In this document: piece by piece, positions 16,874 to 24,772 of the stretch | Position numbering within the stretch: position 1 is the first letter of the stretch | How the letters are laid out: every line of letters begins with the position of its first letter | NCBI RefSeq assembly: GCF_009760405.1 | Contig: NZ_WRPP01000008.1 | Span: forward strand, 186,001 to 250,000 | Reading direction: 5' to 3' | Source of the DNA: Nocardia terrae | Lineage (GTDB): Bacteria; Actinomycetota; Actinomycetes; Mycobacteriales; Mycobacteriaceae | Length of the DNA: 64,000 nucleotides | Notes under the pieces: model-generated | Databases searched by the model: none | Told to the model about the DNA's origin: nothing | What the model saw: only the letters and a program-made list of their open reading frames with translations | Translations under genes and position numbers: made by a program

Positions 16874-17020
16874 ATGAGCCACACCACCACCGCCCAACCC
16901 CCAGTCCGCCGCGTCCGGCACGGTGTCGTCTGGCCCGACCCCAGTCCGCTGGATGCCTGGTGGCACAGCGTCATGTTCTCCGAAGCCGACACCACACCCC
17001 GAACCACGATGACGGCCTGA
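16874..17020 (+). CDS. 48-aa hypothetical protein
   Basis: ATG 16874 has an ideal AGGAG five bases upstream. The product is rich in His, Thr and Pro with a central RRVRHGVVWPDPSPLDAWW stretch and no signal peptide or membrane segment. A GGCAGCG/CGCTGCC hairpin (16822-16845) precedes it, either an asnB terminator or leader structure. It is supported by the ribosome-binding site and coding-like third positions only; the function is unknown. Confidence 0.55.
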   Translation: MSHTTTAQPPVRRVRHGVVWPDPSPLDAWWHSVMFSEADTTPRTTMTA

Positions 17021-17053
17021 CCCCACACCGATTTCCGCCCGCGGCAGGGCGGT

Positions 17054-17230
17054 TCAGGATCGGTGCACCGTGACCAGGCCGGATTCGTAGGCGAGGATGA
17101 CCAATTGGGCGCGGTCACGGGCGGCGGCGGCCGCCGCGATCAACCACGCCAGTTGCAGCGCGTCCCGGCCCCGGGCGAAGGCCATACTGGCGATCCCCCG
17201 GTCTCCGAAGCGGATTCGCGCCGTGCTCAT
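17054..17230 (-). CDS. 58-aa hypothetical protein
   Basis: Starts MSTARIRFGDRGIASMAFAR, contains an Ala-rich helix (AWLIAAAAAARDRAQL) and ends VTVHRS. Third codon positions are strongly G/C. AGGG lies 8 nt before the ATG. No domain is recognised. It is convergent with the 48-aa ORF. It may be a real small protein or a chance frame in GC-rich DNA. Confidence 0.4.
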   Translation of the reverse strand: MSTARIRFGDRGIASMAFARGRDALQLAWLIAAAAAARDRAQLVILAYESGLVTVHRS

Positions 17231-17288
17231 CGCAGCACCCTAGCCGCAATCCCGCAGCCGGAACTCCTGCCCGCGCGGTATCCGCCGA

Positions 17289-17306
17289 CTACCGCGGACG
17301 CGGTAG
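17289..17306. promoter_or_regulatory. operator-like palindrome CTACCGCG-GA-CGCGGTAG
   Basis: Perfect 8-bp arms separated by 2 nt, in the 180-bp non-coding stretch before the DUF6223-like gene. A related perfect palindrome CTACCGCGGTAG occurs at 24681-24692 upstream of the DUF1254 gene. This suggests, weakly, a shared regulator. The rest of 17231-17409 is GC-rich with further imperfect GCGGTA/TACCGC repeats and no gene. Confidence 0.35.
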
Positions 17307-17409
17307 TTCCACCGGCGGTACCGCGGGCGCGGCAGCCCGGATACGGCGGCGACCGCAGCACGAATTGTCCACGTCCACAGGATGATCCGCCGCGTACACG
17401 GCGCACAAG

Positions 17410-17868
17410 ATGAAGGGGCAGTCGCGTCGTCCGACAAAGGAGCACCCCATCGCCGCCCGCCAGCTGTCCGCCGCCGTCCTCACCACCCTCGTCACGGGGA
17501 TCGCGTTCGCCGCCCCCGCGGCGGCCGCGGTTCAGCAGACCGCCGCGGTCACGGGCATGACCTCCGGCCGTGTCGCCCCTTCACTGACCGCACTCGTAAG
17601 TCTGTTCAGCGTGGTCATCGGCGGCTCGACCCTGACCCGCATCGCCCGTGGACGCGCCGGGAACGCTCGACGCGGGGCGACGGCCGGCCTGGTCTCGGGT
17701 CTGATCGGCCTCGTGCTGGGCAGCGTGCTCACGGCCACCGCCGCGGGCGGTCCGGGCACCGGCAACGGGATCGTCGCGTCCTGGGCAGCCATGGGGCTGG
17801 GCACGATCGGCCTGATTCTCGGCGGGCTCGTCCTGAACCGCTCCCGCGACACCGTCGGTCACGAATGA
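17410..17868 (+). CDS. DUF6223-like small membrane protein
   Basis: A 152-aa frame: a signal-like hydrophobic segment (LSAAVLTTLVTGIAFAAPAAAA), then three predicted membrane helices around SLTALVSLFSVVIGGSTL, AGLVSGLIGLVLGSVLTA and GLGTIGLILGGLVLN. The pattern resembles the DUF6223 family, with no known function. The only ATG (17410) has no ribosome-binding site, whereas an ideal AAAGGAG at 17436-17442 is followed 6 nt later by an in-frame ATC at 17449, so the true start may be non-canonical. It overlaps the convergent gene by 10 nt. Confidence 0.65.
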   Translation: MKGQSRRPTKEHPIAARQLSAAVLTTLVTGIAFAAPAAAAVQQTAAVTGMTSGRVAPSLTALVSLFSVVIGGSTLTRIARGRAGNARRGATAGLVSGLIGLVLGSVLTATAAGGPGTGNGIVASWAAMGLGTIGLILGGLVLNRSRDTVGHE

Positions 17869-18803
17869 TCGCGTACGAGACGCATTCCGGCGATTCCGAG
17901 CAGCACCGCGCCGATCAGCACGATGACCGCTGCCGCGCCGGTGGAGTGATCGGTCCAGTGCCAGACCGCGCGAGTGACGGCCGCGGCCACGCAGAAACCA
18001 CCGCCGAGCACCAGCACCGGTGAGCGATCGGTGACATACAGCGCGAAACAGGCCGCACCCATGAGCAGCACCATCGCCACGACCCACAACCAGTTGCGAT
18101 CCGCGAATTCCGCGCCGATGACGCCGATCACGATGCCGCCCGCGTACCCGGCCCAGCTGGGGACCGCCAGGCCGATCCGGCTGAGCGCCAGCCACATTCC
18201 GCCCATCGCCAGGACGGCGATCCCGACCACGAAGTCCGGGGCATGCGCCCAGGATTCGAGCATCCCGCCCACCGCCCAGGTGCCGAAGCCGACGACAGCC
18301 ACCAACCCGAGCAGCGACGGCAGCGCCCGATACCCCGCCACGGCCACCACCGCCGCGACCAGGACGGCCCACACCCAGTTCCCGTCGTCGGTGTCGGCTT
18401 GCAGGACCGCGACGAACCCCGCGCTGGACAGCGTCGCCAACGCGAACAGGGCCGCCGCCAGCCGCATTCGCGTGGTCCGCACCGGCCTGCGCTCGGTGAA
18501 CAGCTGTTTCGGCCCGGCCAGCACCACCCCGGCGACCACCAGCAAGGCGGTGACGAAGGCCAGCGCCAGCGCCTGCCCGAGCCGATCCAGCCGGCCCCAG
18601 GCCGAATCCATCAGCAGCACAATCCCACCCAGCAACAGCCCCGCCCCCGCGTACGCCGCGATCTCCGCGAGCACCCGCCCCGCGGGCGGCCGCGCCCGCT
18701 GCTGCTCCAGCGCCGCCACCACCGCATCGCGTTGCTCGGCGGTCAGCACCCCGTCGTCGACCAGCCGCCCGAGAGCGGCCCCCACCGTCTGATCATCGCT
18801 CAT
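17859..18803 (-). CDS. DUF2157-like polytopic membrane protein
   Basis: A 314-aa protein. Residues 1-45 form a soluble helical N-terminus (VGAALGRLVDDGVLTAEQRDAVVAAL), typical of DUF2157/SHOCT-like leading segments. It is followed by eight or nine hydrophobic helices, including GLLLGGIVLLMDSAWG and LALAFVTALLVVAGVVLAG. There is no catalytic or transport motif. It is convergent with the preceding gene and divergent from the helical-protein/Hsp70 operon. Function unknown. Confidence 0.7.
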   Translation of the reverse strand: MSDDQTVGAALGRLVDDGVLTAEQRDAVVAALEQQRARPPAGRVLAEIAAYAGAGLLLGGIVLLMDSAWGRLDRLGQALALAFVTALLVVAGVVLAGPKQLFTERRPVRTTRMRLAAALFALATLSSAGFVAVLQADTDDGNWVWAVLVAAVVAVAGYRALPSLLGLVAVVGFGTWAVGGMLESWAHAPDFVVGIAVLAMGGMWLALSRIGLAVPSWAGYAGGIVIGVIGAEFADRNWLWVVAMVLLMGAACFALYVTDRSPVLVLGGGFCVAAAVTRAVWHWTDHSTGAAAVIVLIGAVLLGIAGMRLVRDHS

Positions 18804-19044
18804 GCCTCATTATCTGCAGCCGCCCCGCTCGCGTATCCGAGGCGACACGGACCTCCGCGGCGGCTCTGGACCGCGCATCGCTCGCGGCCGAGGGCCGCCC
18901 GGTGGCTCGGTGTCGGTTCGGTCGCGGGATGACCCGCGGTCTCGTTCCGGTCCGGGCAAATCGGATAGGGTCGGGCGCGAGTGGGGCGGGTTCCGGGTGG
19001 CGTCTCCACCGTGGTCAGTGCGGTTTCCCGGCAGGAGTGACGGC

Positions 19045-21678
19045 ATGAAATGGCGTAGGTCACGCGATAACGGAGAACAGCGGGCGCAGCCCGAGCCGGT
19101 ACGCGAGCCGGTCGCGCCGGTGCGGGCGGCGGCGGTGTCGCCGGTCCGGCAGCGCTTCCACGAACGGCTGACCGCGGCCGACGCGGAGCCGGAACCGAGC
19201 GCCCGGGCGCGGGCGATGCTGGCGGGGGTGCACGAGTTCCTGGCGCTGGCCGAGGATGCCGAGATCCTCGCCGAGCGGGCCGTCCTGCTGGCCCGGGCCG
19301 GGGAGATCGGCGCGGCCACCCCGGACGCCGGGGTGCGGCTGGTCTCCCGGCTGCGCGGCTGGTTCGGCCTCGACGAGAAGCTCGCCCGGCAGGTGCTCGG
19401 GGCCTGGATGGCACGTCCGGAGGCCGCGTCGTTCGGTGAGACGTGGTCGGCGGCGAGCGAACTCATGACCACTTCGGAACCGGTCGGTTCCTGGGTGACC
19501 ACCGCGGTGCTCGCCGACAACTCCGTGGTGTCCGCGACGTTCCGGGAGCTGGCGCGCACACATCTGGTCGAGATGGTGGACGCCGACTTCGGCACCCACG
19601 AATTCACCGGATCGGCGTCACCGGTGTGGCAGGTGCTCTACGCGCTCGGCCCGGCGACCCGCCCGGAATGGTTCGTACTGTTCGGGGATCGGGCGGCGGG
19701 GCGCGGTGAGGAGGCCGAGGCGGCGCGGCGGTACGAACTGGCCGACCGGTTCGGCGGCGGGACCCAGGCGCGCGAGCGGTTGAAGAAGCTGCACGACATC
19801 GGCGCGCATCAGCGCCTGCTGAACGGTGCGACAGCGGCGGACGCCCTGCGGGGACCGGGGACGCCGAGCCCGTATCGCCAGCTGCTGATCGGGACCGCCG
19901 CGGTGATGACCGGCCGACCGGCGAGCGCGGCGCTGAGCGAAGCGGGGCGCGACGGGGACGAGAATGTCCGGCGGGCAGCCGGATTCGTCTCGGCACTCGA
20001 TCGGCTCCGCGACGGCGACGAGCAGACGGCACGCACCCGGCTGCGGGGCTTCCTGGCCGACACCACGGTCGCGGACGGCCCCGGAGCCAACGCGCGACTG
20101 GTGCTCGGCGCACTCGACGGCGACGACGAACTGCTCACCGCCGGTGCGCGCATGCTGCTGGCGCGCTACCGCGAGCACTGGCCCACCCATTCGATGGTCG
20201 CCCCCGCGACCGTGCTGACGGCGGTGTCCCGCACCGATTCCGGGCTGCTGACCGAGCTGATCGGCGACGCGGACGCCGGATCGCCCGGCGCGGGCGGGGA
20301 TCTCGACGCCATGCGGGTCGCCACCGCGCGAACCTATCTCGCCGAGGCGGCCCGCGCCGCGCTGTTCTCCCGCTTCGAGGAGACCGACCGCCTGCTCACC
20401 CAGGCCCGCCAGCTCCTGGCCGGGGCCGAGGGCGACGCGGCGAATCTCCTGCGCGACACCGCAACCCGCATCGCCGACACCATCGACCGAATGCGGGCGA
20501 AGACGTCCGTCGAACGACCGCTCGACCGGCTGGCCTTCGCCGCACTGCGCGAGGACGGGACCGTTCAGCCCTGGACCCCAACCGCATTGCGGCTGTGGCA
20601 GGACTACGACGCGGCCACCTCGACCGGGCAGCGCACAGTCACCCGGGCCGCGCCACACAAGGCCGCTGGAGCCGCGCCGCATGACGTCACCGGGATCGTG
20701 CCGCTCGAACCATCCGAGGCCGGGCCGTGTGATGCCACGGGGACCGGACCGCGCACGCTGCACCATCTGGCCATCGCCGAGCACGCCCGCGCCTATCAGC
20801 TCGAAATCGCCGGTGACGACACGGCTTTCGAACATTGGCGACGGGCCATCGGCTACTGGGCGCGATTGGGCGCGGACGATCGTTTCTGGGACGACCTGCG
20901 CACTCGCCTCACCGCCACGGCCGGTGATACCACCCCCGAGGAGGTGGCGATCGCCGTCGACGAGGCCCGCGGCGAGCTGCCCGCACAGGTGCTCGATCCG
21001 CACGTCACCCTGGTGCTGCAGCTGCGCAAGGACGACTTGCCCAGGGCGCGAGCGCATCTGGACCTGATCCGCACTGCGGCCTTCGCGCCCGCCGACATCG
21101 ACCGCGCCCGCGCGCGACTGGCCCGCGAAGCCGGTGCGGGCATCCGGAGACTCGTCCGCGAGGGCGACCTGGACCGCGCCCTCGCCGAGGTGCGGGCCTG
21201 GATCGACATCGACTCCGACAATATCCCGCTGGCCGAACAGGCCCTCGACGTCGGCATCGAGACCGCCGAGACCGAACACCGCCGCTCGGATCGGGAGTGG
21301 GCCGAACGCGCCCGGCCCGTGCTGGAACGCATTGCCGACCTGGTGGATCCGATGCGCGCCCGGCTCGGCCTGACCTCCCGGCAGCTGTCCACCGGCCGCC
21401 GCCCGGCCACCGGCGAATCCGATCGGATGGCCTTCGCCGCCAAGCTGGCCCGCCACGAGTTCTGGCACGGCACCAGCCTGCTGTTCTCCACCTACGACCG
21501 GCTCAAGCGCAATCCCTACGACGACCGGACCGGATTCCGCCGGGCCGCGGGCCATCTCAATACCGCGCTCATGCTGGGGCTGCCCGCCCTCGCCCCCTAC
21601 GACAAGGCCCGCGAACTGCTGGTCGCGTCGGGGAAGCTGGAGCGTTCCATCCAGGGCCACGCGCTGGGCTTCCTGTGA
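19045..21678 (+). CDS. large alpha-helical protein, first gene of an Hsp70 module
   Basis: An 877-aa protein starting at ATG 19045 with GGAG nine bases upstream. It is Ala/Arg/Glu-rich and predicted helical throughout, with loosely repeated TPR- or SEL1-like segments (for example GEEAEAARRYELADRFGG and DGDEQTARTRLRGFLADT) and no membrane or enzymatic motif. The C-terminus has a conserved-looking FAAKLARHEFWHGTSLLF block. It is followed 16 nt later by the J-like gene and then the Hsp70, suggesting a client or scaffold of that chaperone. I do not recognise the family. Confidence 0.72.
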   Translation: MKWRRSRDNGEQRAQPEPVREPVAPVRAAAVSPVRQRFHERLTAADAEPEPSARARAMLAGVHEFLALAEDAEILAERAVLLARAGEIGAATPDAGVRLVSRLRGWFGLDEKLARQVLGAWMARPEAASFGETWSAASELMTTSEPVGSWVTTAVLADNSVVSATFRELARTHLVEMVDADFGTHEFTGSASPVWQVLYALGPATRPEWFVLFGDRAAGRGEEAEAARRYELADRFGGGTQARERLKKLHDIGAHQRLLNGATAADALRGPGTPSPYRQLLIGTAAVMTGRPASAALSEAGRDGDENVRRAAGFVSALDRLRDGDEQTARTRLRGFLADTTVADGPGANARLVLGALDGDDELLTAGARMLLARYREHWPTHSMVAPATVLTAVSRTDSGLLTELIGDADAGSPGAGGDLDAMRVATARTYLAEAARAALFSRFEETDRLLTQARQLLAGAEGDAANLLRDTATRIADTIDRMRAKTSVERPLDRLAFAALREDGTVQPWTPTALRLWQDYDAATSTGQRTVTRAAPHKAAGAAPHDVTGIVPLEPSEAGPCDATGTGPRTLHHLAIAEHARAYQLEIAGDDTAFEHWRRAIGYWARLGADDRFWDDLRTRLTATAGDTTPEEVAIAVDEARGELPAQVLDPHVTLVLQLRKDDLPRARAHLDLIRTAAFAPADIDRARARLAREAGAGIRRLVREGDLDRALAEVRAWIDIDSDNIPLAEQALDVGIETAETEHRRSDREWAERARPVLERIADLVDPMRARLGLTSRQLSTGRRPATGESDRMAFAAKLARHEFWHGTSLLFSTYDRLKRNPYDDRTGFRRAAGHLNTALMLGLPALAPYDKARELLVASGKLERSIQGHALGFL

Positions 21679-21694
21679 CGAGAGCGAGCGAATC

Positions 21695-22117
21695 ATGAAC
21701 CTGTGGGCCTGGCGCGATCGGAATCCGTACTACGAGACGGCATTCCAGGTGCTCGACATCGATCCGGCCGCGGACCGCGCGACCGTGCGCACCCGCATCG
21801 CCGCGCGACGCAAGCGGATCTCCTACGACGCCAAGCGATTTCCGCTCTTCGGCGAGATCCTCGACGTGCCGCGGATCAATGCGGCCGAGGAGCAGCTGGC
21901 CACCCCGCGCACCCGGCTGGCGGCCGAACTGCTCACCCACCGCACCGAACCCGAGGGCGAGGATCTCCCCGAGCTGACCGAACTGCTCGATCTGGCCCGA
22001 ACCCTGTCCGCCGCAGAGGATTCCGGCCCGCATTCGGCCGTCGACGGCGCGCCCCGCCTGGACTATCGCGTACTGCCCCGGCTGCTGCCCAGCCCCACCG
22101 AGGAGACCCCCGCATGA
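21695..22117 (+). CDS. J-domain-like protein without HPD motif
   Basis: A 140-aa protein beginning NPYYETAFQVLDIDPAADRATVRTRI, which parallels the start of a J domain (YYELLGV-x-P-A-s-eIr-Ay). Where the HPD tripeptide is expected it has RRKRISYDAKRFP, so it cannot stimulate Hsp70 by the standard mechanism. A second helix pair (INAAEEQLATPRTRLAAELL) follows, then an acidic tail. Its stop overlaps the ATG of the Hsp70 gene (ATGA), so the two are translationally coupled. It is probably a dedicated partner of that Hsp70 (inference). Confidence 0.7.
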   Translation: MNLWAWRDRNPYYETAFQVLDIDPAADRATVRTRIAARRKRISYDAKRFPLFGEILDVPRINAAEEQLATPRTRLAAELLTHRTEPEGEDLPELTELLDLARTLSAAEDSGPHSAVDGAPRLDYRVLPRLLPSPTEETPA

Positions 22118-24669
22118 GCATCGTCGCCGGCATCGACCTGGGTACCACCAACTGCTGCATCGCCATTCCCGCCGACACCGACATCCCGAACAAGCAGGCC
22201 CTGATCGACAGCCGGCGGTTGCGCCCGCTCGGCGGCGCACTGCTGGTGGCCAATCCCGACCTGTCGCTGACCACCCCGTCCGCGGTCTGGATCGGGCCCG
22301 ACGGCACCCCGCTGGTCGGCGCGCTCGCCAAACGCAAAGCGCGCCAGGCCGGTGCGCCGCCCGCGATGTTCTTCAAGCGCAATATGGGCACCGATCAACC
22401 GGTCATCGCGGGCCACGCCACCCTGACTCCCCTGCAGGCGTCGGTGCATCTGCTGCGGCACCTCAAGACCGTGGCCGAGCAGGCGCTCGGCGTCGCCGTC
22501 GACCGCGCCGTGATCACCGTGCCCGCCTACTTCGAGACCAGCGCCAAGACCCAGACCACCCAGGCGGGCGCCGAGGCCGGTCTCGAGGTCGCCGAAACCC
22601 TCATGGAGCCGGTCGCGGCGGCGCTGGCGCACATGCACGAGTCCGGCGGCACCGCCGCCGAACGCAAGCGTTTCCTGGTCTACGACCTGGGCGGCGGCAC
22701 CTTCGACACCTCGGTGGTGTCCTGGGATCCCGAGGACGGCTTCAGCAGCCGATCCTTCGACGGCGACCGGTATCTGGGCGGCTACGACTTCGATCAGGCC
22801 ATCGTGGACTGGATGATCACGCAACTGCCCGCCTACGACCTGCGCGCCGAGCCCGGCGATGCCGCCGACGCCGAACGCCTGGCGCGGCTGCTGTCCCTGG
22901 CCGAGACCGCCAAGCACGACCTGACCCGCGAGACCGAGACCGAGATCATCAACCAGGATCTCGAGGACCGCACCGGCCTGCCCATGAGCATCAACCTGCC
23001 GTTGGGCCGGCACGAATTCAACCGGCTGATCGAGGGTTTCGTGAACGAGACGCTCGACCACTGCGCCGAGGCGCTGAGCAAGGCCCGGCTCACCCAGACC
23101 GATCTGGACGAGATCGTGCTGGTGGGCGGGTCCTCGCGGGTGCCGCTGGTGGCCGAGCTGCTCGAGGCGCGCTTCGGGCTCACCCCGCGGCTGTTCCATC
23201 CGGAGCTGGTGGTCGCGGTCGGGGCGGCGCTGAAGGCCGCGAACCTGGCCACCCGCAGCCAGGTATTGGAGCTGGAAGCCCTTGTCCCGGACGGTGATTC
23301 CGTGGACATCGCGGGCCGGGTGCTGCTGTCGAACATCGAGGCCGCCGAGATCGAGGTCGAGGTGGCGCCCGAGGGCTGGGAGCCGCAGCGCGAGCGGATC
23401 ACCGATCCCGAGGGCACCTTCCTGTTCATCGAGGTGCCGCTGGGCGACGGTGAATGCGTCGTGCGGGTGCTCGCCGACGGCCGGGAGATCGCCGTCGAGC
23501 GCGTGGGCGTGCGCGCCGAAACCGCCACCGCCGTACCGGATCTGGCCGGTGACATCCTGGCGCACGACTTCTCGGTGGAGCTGCTCGACCGCCAGCTGTG
23601 CCGGGTCGTGCAGGCGGGCACCAAGATTCCGCATCGCGTCTACCAGCGCCTGGAGACCGCCATTCGCGGCACCACGCTGGCGGTGCGGCTCTACGAGGGC
23701 TGGATTCCCATCGGCGTGGTCAAGATCCGCGACCTGCCCGAGGATCTGGAGCCGGGCGCGGTCGTGGAACTCACCCTCGAGTTCGCGGTCGGCTGGACCG
23801 TGCACGCCTCGGTGCGCATCCCCCACCTGGACCGCAGCGCCACCGCGGTGATCGAGATCCCGGTCCGCGAGGTCGCCTCGTGGGACGAGATCCGCACCCG
23901 CGCGGCCGCGGCCCGCACCGACTGGCGGCAGATGCAGCGCGAGGCGCACCGCGCCGAATCCGCCAAGGCGCGACCGGAGATCGAGCAGCGCCTCGACGCG
24001 CTCGAGCCGCTGGTGGCCCGCACCCAGGACCAGGCCAAGGCCCATCACCTGCTGTTGGAGGCCGAAACCATCCTGCAGGGCCTGCTCAACAGCCGCGGGC
24101 CCGAGGACTATCTGGAACCGCCGCTGGCCGACTTCGAGGAGAGCCTGCGCAACCTCAGCGAACTCGTGCTGTTCCTGCAGCGCGAGGAGCCCGACAGCGC
24201 CCCCATGTACCGGCTGCGCCGCGACGACCTCGAACAGCAGGGCCGCGCCGCCTACGACGCGGGCGATTTCGTGGCCTGGCCGCGGGTCAACGAGAAGCTC
24301 GACGACCTCGAACGCGAGATCCTGCACATCCCGTCCATTCGCGAGATCGCCGTCATGCAGCAGACTCCGAGTCTGCTGCGCGATTGGCTGAAGCGCCGCA
24401 TCGACGCGGCCGACAATGCCATCCGCCGCAAATACGGTGAGCTCCAGACCGATTCGCGGGTGGACCAGCACGACCGCGTCAAGCTCCCCGCGCAGCGCGA
24501 CGACCTGCTGGCCGACCTGTCCGCCATCTCCTTCGCCGTCGAAGAGGTCGACGCGGCCCGCCCCTCGGCTCCCGAACAACTTCGCAATATCTATTACGAC
24601 CGTCTCCGCCCGCTCGAGCACCGCATCAACGGCTGGGGTCGCGAGGCGGGCATGCGGCAGTCGCAGTAG
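22114..24669 (+). CDS. atypical Hsp70-family protein
   Basis: An 851-aa protein. The ATPase domain is intact: IDLGTTNCC (phosphate 1), VPAYFETSAKTQTTQAGAEAG, YDLGGGTFDTSVV (phosphate 2, about 192-204) and LVGGSSRVPLVAELL (adenosine site, about 335). It departs from DnaK after residue 385: an insert of about 110 residues with alternating strands (DIAGRVLLSNIEAAEIEV...) replaces the usual linker, then a beta substrate-binding-like unit (KIPHRVYQRLETAIRGTT), then a long helical C-terminus with charged coiled-coil segments. It lacks the EEVD-like tail. It works with the J-like and large helical proteins encoded upstream. Confidence 0.88.
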   Translation: MSIVAGIDLGTTNCCIAIPADTDIPNKQALIDSRRLRPLGGALLVANPDLSLTTPSAVWIGPDGTPLVGALAKRKARQAGAPPAMFFKRNMGTDQPVIAGHATLTPLQASVHLLRHLKTVAEQALGVAVDRAVITVPAYFETSAKTQTTQAGAEAGLEVAETLMEPVAAALAHMHESGGTAAERKRFLVYDLGGGTFDTSVVSWDPEDGFSSRSFDGDRYLGGYDFDQAIVDWMITQLPAYDLRAEPGDAADAERLARLLSLAETAKHDLTRETETEIINQDLEDRTGLPMSINLPLGRHEFNRLIEGFVNETLDHCAEALSKARLTQTDLDEIVLVGGSSRVPLVAELLEARFGLTPRLFHPELVVAVGAALKAANLATRSQVLELEALVPDGDSVDIAGRVLLSNIEAAEIEVEVAPEGWEPQRERITDPEGTFLFIEVPLGDGECVVRVLADGREIAVERVGVRAETATAVPDLAGDILAHDFSVELLDRQLCRVVQAGTKIPHRVYQRLETAIRGTTLAVRLYEGWIPIGVVKIRDLPEDLEPGAVVELTLEFAVGWTVHASVRIPHLDRSATAVIEIPVREVASWDEIRTRAAAARTDWRQMQREAHRAESAKARPEIEQRLDALEPLVARTQDQAKAHHLLLEAETILQGLLNSRGPEDYLEPPLADFEESLRNLSELVLFLQREEPDSAPMYRLRRDDLEQQGRAAYDAGDFVAWPRVNEKLDDLEREILHIPSIREIAVMQQTPSLLRDWLKRRIDAADNAIRRKYGELQTDSRVDQHDRVKLPAQRDDLLADLSAISFAVEEVDAARPSAPEQLRNIYYDRLRPLEHRINGWGREAGMRQSQ

Positions 24670-24680
24670 CGGTCGATCCC

Positions 24681-24729
24681 CTACCGCGGTAGCTTTCGGT
24701 TGGCCGATATACTTGCAGCGACACTGCAA
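24681..24729 (+). promoter_or_regulatory. promoter region with two palindromes before the DUF1254 gene
   Basis: A perfect CTACCGCGGTAG palindrome (24681-24692) lies where a -35 box would be for a TATACT -10 at 24708-24713, and TTGCAG-N5-CTGCAA (24713-24729) overlaps the start region. The two dyads bracketing one -10 suggest a regulated promoter. The interval 24670-24772 contains no gene. Confidence 0.4.
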
Positions 24730-24772
24730 AAAGGCGGGCGCAACCACTACCTCGGGAAAGGGCTCGGCACCT

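Noticed and set aside
14590..17118. Long open frame of about 840 codons on the minus strand opposite asnB
   Set aside because: Antisense shadow of asnB caused by high-GC codon use; no motif, no ribosome-binding site, composition typical of reversed coding.
17231..17409. Promoter of the DUF6223-like gene
   Set aside because: Only imperfect GCGGTA/TACCGC repeats and one dyad; no -35/-10 pair could be defended.
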